Source of the DNA: Sipunculus nudus
Taxonomy: Eukaryota; Annelida; Sipuncula; Golfingiida; Sipunculidae
Assembly: GCA_026874595.1 (NCBI GenBank)
Contig: CM049311.1
Location: forward strand, 67,770,453-67,834,452
Direction of reading: 5' to 3'
Length of the DNA stretch: 64,000 nt
Made by a program: the position numbers and the translations under genes. This document shows, piece by piece, positions 58,901 through 64,000 of this stretch (position 1 is the first letter of the stretch; each line of letters begins with the position of its first letter). The notes beneath the pieces were generated by a model, which was not told the origin of the DNA, did no database searches, and saw nothing but the letters and a program-made list of their open reading frames with translations.

Positions 58901-60125
58901 TTATTATTATAACAACAACAGTCATCTGGTGTGCCATCCGCAGTTTAAATAAAATATATTTGTGCACATGCAAATAATACAGGAACATACACCAATAGTA
59001 TATTTAATACTATTCGACGATGTAAAGTGTTTTCCGGGTTTGCTATTGCATGCAAGGACCCTTTTACACCAAAAGATGGGTAATTAGTCTGCCTTGCGAA
59101 TTAAGGAAAGGTCTAACAGAGCATATTCTATTTCTTAAAAGGTATGAAACTTAGCTTGAAGTAACAGAATTTTTATAAGTTTTGTTAACTGATAAAAGTA
59201 CAATAAAAAATTAACCATAAAAACCTTCTGAGTTTAGTCAATCTTTTCACAGCTCAACATATCGCCCAAAATAAACCATTAGCCTAATATATAGTCTTTA
59301 TCTGTTGAATTTCTTCACGCGTTTAATTCAACTCTTTTACATATAACCAAGATCTTTCAACTCATCTTACAGCCTTAATAAAACAAGTGAGTGTTAATTA
59401 AAAATGTAACATGTGAATAGTTACTGGTATAGGACAGGTGAAAATAAGTGAAAGACATATTAAGGAAACACATTAACAAAGAGAACCCAGAACACCGATT
59501 AAAATATTAAGCATGCAATCAATACACTGTTAACTATTTATAAGATTTTTTAAAACTTAACTTCCAAACCTAGATTACTCATAATAAAAACGAAATAAAT
59601 AGGCAATATATTTGATGACAATTACAGCAAATGCACTAGCTTACATAAACACAGGGTTAAAAACTTAAGGGGCCCACATGTCAAACGCATGTGTTTTGTT
59701 TTGCGTGGACCTGTCCTTTTTAAAGAAACAAGCTGCCTTGGTGTGCACTTATTTTTTGTCATGGAATCATGAAAGTTACTGTTGTTTCAAGAAATAATAT
59801 GGACAGTTTTCATTTTATCGCAGCTTTATAGAATAAACGTGATATATTTATATCTTTTACTGTAAATGTGGCCAACTTGGGGCCAAAATAACTACAGTCC
59901 CTGCTGATCTGTAATTTTTCAAATTAATTTTGAACCCTGCTGCAACATAGAGTTAATGGGCGACCACATGGGTGCAAAAGGTTACCTAAATTATTTCTAC
60001 CTGCGAAGGAAAGTATAGTATTAAAGATGACAAGTGCAATTATAATAGTGTTAGTCTAAGTGGCCAGGTGACCTTATTAGTAATTATAGACTTGACCTTT
60101 TCGTATCAAAATCACCTATTTATAC
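55910..60125. other. Non-coding, minor repeats only
   Basis: A 34-bp unit (cattaaagg.actattcagat..ctg.cgt) is repeated about twice at 56893-56962. Frames such as 58409-58723 (minus, 104 codons) have no recognisable domain. Confidence 0.5.
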
Positions 60126-60470
60126 ATGGTTAAGGGCAACAAAAATGGAAGGAAAAAAATAAGATCAGGTTATAGATTCATGTTTTACACTTTTCACTTC
60201 CATTCACATTTCAGTCTGCCGAATAGGTCAAATAAGAAAAATAAATCTTTTCGACAGTGTTTGGCTATATTCTCAAAACCGTGAAAAGTGTTTACATGAA
60301 CAATGGTTAAGCGGTATTAAGGTAAAAGGGAACAGAATCCGATCACGATATGGATTTATGTAATACAACTTTCTATTCCATTCAAATTTAAGTCCACCAA
60401 ATAGGACAAGTAGGAAAAATAACTCTTTTCAACAGTTTTTGGTCTCATAACCAGTAAAACATGGCAAGAT
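60126..60470. repeat. Diverged 177-bp tandem duplication
   Basis: atggttaag starts the units at 60126 and 60303. They share atcagg/gatcac, cacttccattcacatttcagtc versus ctattccattcaaatttaag, aataggacaagtaggaaaaa-like text and cttttc.acagt. About 75% identical by eye, so old. Confidence 0.75.
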
Positions 60471-63360
60471 ATGATCCGAGATATATCCCGGTAAACTTGA
60501 TTAATAACAAGTCATTTTATACAAACAACAAGCCTTGTCCGTTGTACTGTGTCATTAAAAATCAGATAGTTAATTACCTTCAAAGGTATCTAGAATAGTA
60601 GGCAATATTAGGCACCTGAGGGTGAAAAATGTGGAGATCAACTCTATTGTGTCTGGCGAGTATAAATGATGCTACAGATCTGTAGAGCCAAAATGTAAAA
60701 TCAAATATATTCAATAGTCCTAGTTATATAATAGATATGTAATAGGCCTTATTCCTTTGGCCCCAGGGAATCAATGCCAGATTCGATATAATGAAAGAAA
60801 TGTCTAAAAATATAACTGAAATGTATATATCTGAGATCATTAATAACAGGAGTACTTTGAGTCTGTGGTAGAACATTCAAATATGAAATTACTTAGCAAG
60901 CTTGGTTCTACAACACGTCGTGTCCGGCTCTCAGGTTGATATACTTCTTCTTTAGAGGATAGATACATTTCCAGTGACAGGAGCTCCACCAAAAAATGGT
61001 TTGTCGTGAGGTAGTATATAACACATATTTTGTTTCAGACCGGTAGTATTAGAACACATTGATTTCCATTAATCTTAGTTTCGTTTTGCATGGCTTTAAT
61101 TCTGACAGTACATGCGTATATGTTGAATTATGTATTGTCAATTGTATGTATGAAAATCCCACCATTTACTCATGATTAACTGATCAAGCTAGGGACCGCT
61201 TAACCACGCACGAAAGCCCCTTCAGGACTGGTCCTTTAAGATGGTCACTTATACGAATCGGGTTTCGTTTTGTATATTTTAATATGTAGAGGCTCCCCGC
61301 CATTTTTTTCAATCATACGAGGGCATTAAGTACAAAGTCCCAACATCAAAAGGATCAATTATTTATACATAAGAAGACAATTAAACAGGATAAAGATTTT
61401 TTTTCAAAGCAGATATTCTTGTGTATTGATAAATATTAAATTTATGTTAATGGTACCATACTTCTTCGAACGATTTGGTTACTTTTTTCTTCTTCGATAA
61501 TTTACCAATCAGCATGGTCAAAAGCGACTGAGTAATAATGTGCAATGATCGACATCCATTGAAACTACGACTGACGCTCTTCTAAATAACCCATACCAGC
61601 ACCCAAGCTGGTTTCACTGATATACAAATATTGCTGAATCTGTAATTTACAAGAGAGTGCACTTACTCTCTGACAAGGGTGAGTGATTATAAAGAGCACG
61701 TGAATGTCCACTGAGCGATGTTTCTTTACATCGCGTTACCTAATATTTAGTCGAAGAGAGAAAACCGGGTAAAACATTAAGTGCAGTTATATCAATGGCC
61801 AATGTCACATATATAAAGCTCCATTAAAGAAAAGGAGTTTTATTCAACGTTAGGTATGTGCTTGTTTTAAATCTGTTAATTCTGTTTAGCCACGTTTAAC
61901 GATAAGTAACAAAAGCTTTTTGGTTGTCAGGATGTCTGCCTCATTGTCAACGTCCTGAAATGAGACATTATTCCGCTTTCACTTATATTAAATGACGTGT
62001 ATTATGAATTTCAATATCTGGCAAGGTTACTGGAGCAAGGGCACACATGTACCGAGAAAAGGTAGTTGATAAACCTCCACGTCAAGTATGCCATATAAAA
62101 AGTGTCTGTGAAACTTCTCGGAAATCCCCGGCCGAATTTGTCGTATAACCTCGGATGTATCATGGTGGCGGCCATACTGGCCCAAGAAGTATTTCGGGTC
62201 AAGGCTGCGCCCTCGTCGAATTATACAAAAGCAAAGTCAATAGACACGCTTTATATATGTTATTTATTTTATAGCTTTCTTTGAATTATTTATGGGGCGG
62301 GACTCGTATATTTGCTATTTATTTCATGTTTTATCATTGTAGTACGTTTATGTGCGGGTGTTTATGTCATTGTTCCACTCTTTTACCCCAAAGCGGGTTA
62401 AGACTCGTATGAACTCTCGTGCAGATTCACCAAGTAACTCTTTCCATGACACAGCCGGCGACCCCATGCCACAAGACCAACTTTTATATATAAGCGCTTA
62501 TAATATGTTGAACAATGTTTTTGTAAATGTTCAACTATTTATGTTTATACGATGCTTCTGGATAAAGTTTTTTACGGACCTTATAGTTATAAACCATGCA
62601 AGCATTCAGTGGTTATTCACTGTTGTTCGACTAAATTCCGGCGCCTTGAATGAACGATTTTAGCGTTACCCTTTAGGCCATAGATACATCCTAGCTTTAA
62701 TCTCATGTGCAGTGTCTACAGAGAACTCTCGAGCAAACACTTATTACTCCTTTTTTCCAAATATAATCCTAAGAATTGCTGTTACGACAATAGTATTAAT
62801 TACAGGCTTGGAAATCGAAAGGCAGTTTTTTTAACTCAGACGAGTGAATATATATAAAAAGAATTTGCACAGTAAAGCGTTCCCTAAAAATGTCCGTAAT
62901 AACTACCCTTCAGACGACAAATCCAAACAATCCAAATTCCTAAGGTAGATCTTCACACGGCAATCCAAACAATTTACTGTCTAAAGCCGTCCTCACATCT
63001 TTCGCCGGCTAAGAATATCGGTAGGATCGGTTGATCTTTACACTACTTGGTGTTAAGTAACATTACTACAAACCTGAAATAAACAAAAATCCGGCAGGGA
63101 AATCGGCTGCAAAAATTCTTGACAATGTCAAGGATTTTCTTACCAATTTTTTTTCCGGCCGGAATATGCGGTACTTACCTTTCTTCTTTTTATCATCTCT
63201 GACGCCATGAATAATCCTGTAGACGAAATCATAAGTGACCGAATTGACCGGAGTAAACTGGTGACCTGGTGTGCGGGCACTCTTTTGCCGGCCAGACTTG
63301 TAGATTTTGCCCGCCCCTTTTTTTATGCCCCCGTCACAAAGTGGCCGGGGCATATAATTT
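60471..63360. other. Non-coding, nothing recognised
   Basis: Short frames only. A patch at 62100-62230 and another at 63280-63350 are GC-richer, without identifiable features. Confidence 0.45.
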
Positions 63361-63408
63361 TACCCATGTCCGTCATTCCGTCATTCTGTCATTCCGTCAT
63401 TCCGAAAT
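63361..63408. repeat. Short tcattccg tandem repeat
   Basis: About five tandem copies of gtcattcCg/gtcattctg directly precede the long tandem array. Confidence 0.9.
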
Positions 63409-63419
63409 CAAACAGTTGT

Positions 63420-64000
63420 ACGGACTTTTTTTCGCAATGCCTGCAGATATTGGCCTAATTTTTAGCGTGTAGGCAGATAATTACCAGTTACAGGCCGAGT
63501 TCGTGTTTCGTCCCGGTTGACCGACTTTTGACCGTTTTACGGCTCCTGAACATAGAAAATTTCATGAAAAAAAACAAATTATCATGACAAATGCACATGT
63601 ACTGACTTTTTTTCGCAATGCCTGCAGATATTGGCCTGCTTTTTGTTGTGTGTTCAGATAATGACCAGTTACAGATCGAGGTGGTTGACCTACTTTTGAC
63701 CGTTTGACGGTTCCTGAACATTGAAAATTTCATGAAAAATAGTAAATTTCATGAAAAATGCACATATACAGACTTTTTTTCGCAGTGCACGCTGATACTG
63801 GCCTGATTTTTGGTGTGTGGGCAGATGACCAGTTAGAGATCGAGTTCGTGTTTTGTCCCAGTTGACCTACTTTTGACCCTTTGACTGCTCCTGAACATAG
63901 AAAAAATTTCATGAAAAATAGAAATTTTCATAACAAATGCATATGTACGGACATTTTTTCCGCAGTGCCTGCAGATGCTGGCCTGATTTTTGGTGTGTGG
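63420..64000. repeat. Tandem array, period 167-181 bp, runs off window
   Basis: The marker gac(t/a)ttttttcgc begins at 63423, 63604, 63771 and 63950. Units share gcctgcagat.tggcctg, cagat.a.tgaccagtta, gttgacctacttttgacc, cctgaacat and aaatttcatgaaaaa. About 3.3 units are inside the window. The minus frames at 63488 and 63730 (MKFSMFR..., MKFFLCSG...) just repeat with the array. Confidence 0.95.

Noticed and set aside
63361-64000. CRISPR array
   Set aside because: Units are long (167-181 bp) and tandem, without short repeats separated by unique spacers. The genome is eukaryotic.

Overview
This is an AT-rich, gene-poor animal genome window. The evidence is spliced coding exons, a tRNA-derived SINE, LINE, Ty3/Gypsy and DNA-transposon remnants, and abundant microsatellites. 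The sulfotransferase style, the alpha-spectrin remnant and the repeat types suggest an invertebrate, most plausibly a lophotrochozoan such as a mollusc. That placement is an inference and is not proven by the window.

Layout. 0-8 kb: a probable solo LTR (about 835-1578) and a non-autonomous hAT transposon (3707-5648) with inverted ends and a perfect 8-bp target-site duplication. 8-14 kb: a small cytosolic sulfotransferase (SULT) cluster. It holds a decayed two-exon copy (8132-9280), the only intact gene I can support in the window (10799-11934, two exons, 290 aa), and a relic of only the last 14 codons plus 3' flank of a third copy (13247-13605). 13.9-15.8 kb: a decayed L1/Tx1-like LINE. 16.2-16.9 kb: a pogo/Tigger remnant. 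19.3-21.2 kb: a decayed Ty3/Gypsy element retaining Gag, protease and the integrase zinc finger but not reverse transcriptase.

22.8-28.6 kb, minus strand: a broken coding region that includes alpha-spectrin-like repeats and a spectrin-type SH3 domain, without introns across several repeats and with many stops and frameshifts. It is bordered by two nearly identical 678-bp tandem copies. 31.5-36.4 kb: an L1/Tx1-like LINE whose ORF1 is completely open while its ORF2 is broken and has lost most of the endonuclease. 37-49 kb: mostly unassigned, with microsatellites. 49650-49983: a SINE with intact 13-bp target-site duplications. 53-56 kb: a fourth SULT relic (first exon only, one stop), a second type of LINE relic, and a 375-bp tandem repeat. 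60.1-60.5 kb: an old 177-bp duplication. 63.4 kb to the end: a tandem repeat of about 175 bp that runs off the window.

How the parts fit: the only functional unit visible is the SULT gene. All else recognised is mobile-element debris, pseudogenes or tandem repeats that broke up and spaced the SULT cluster. I found no defence system, operon-like cluster, CRISPR array or canonical RNA gene.
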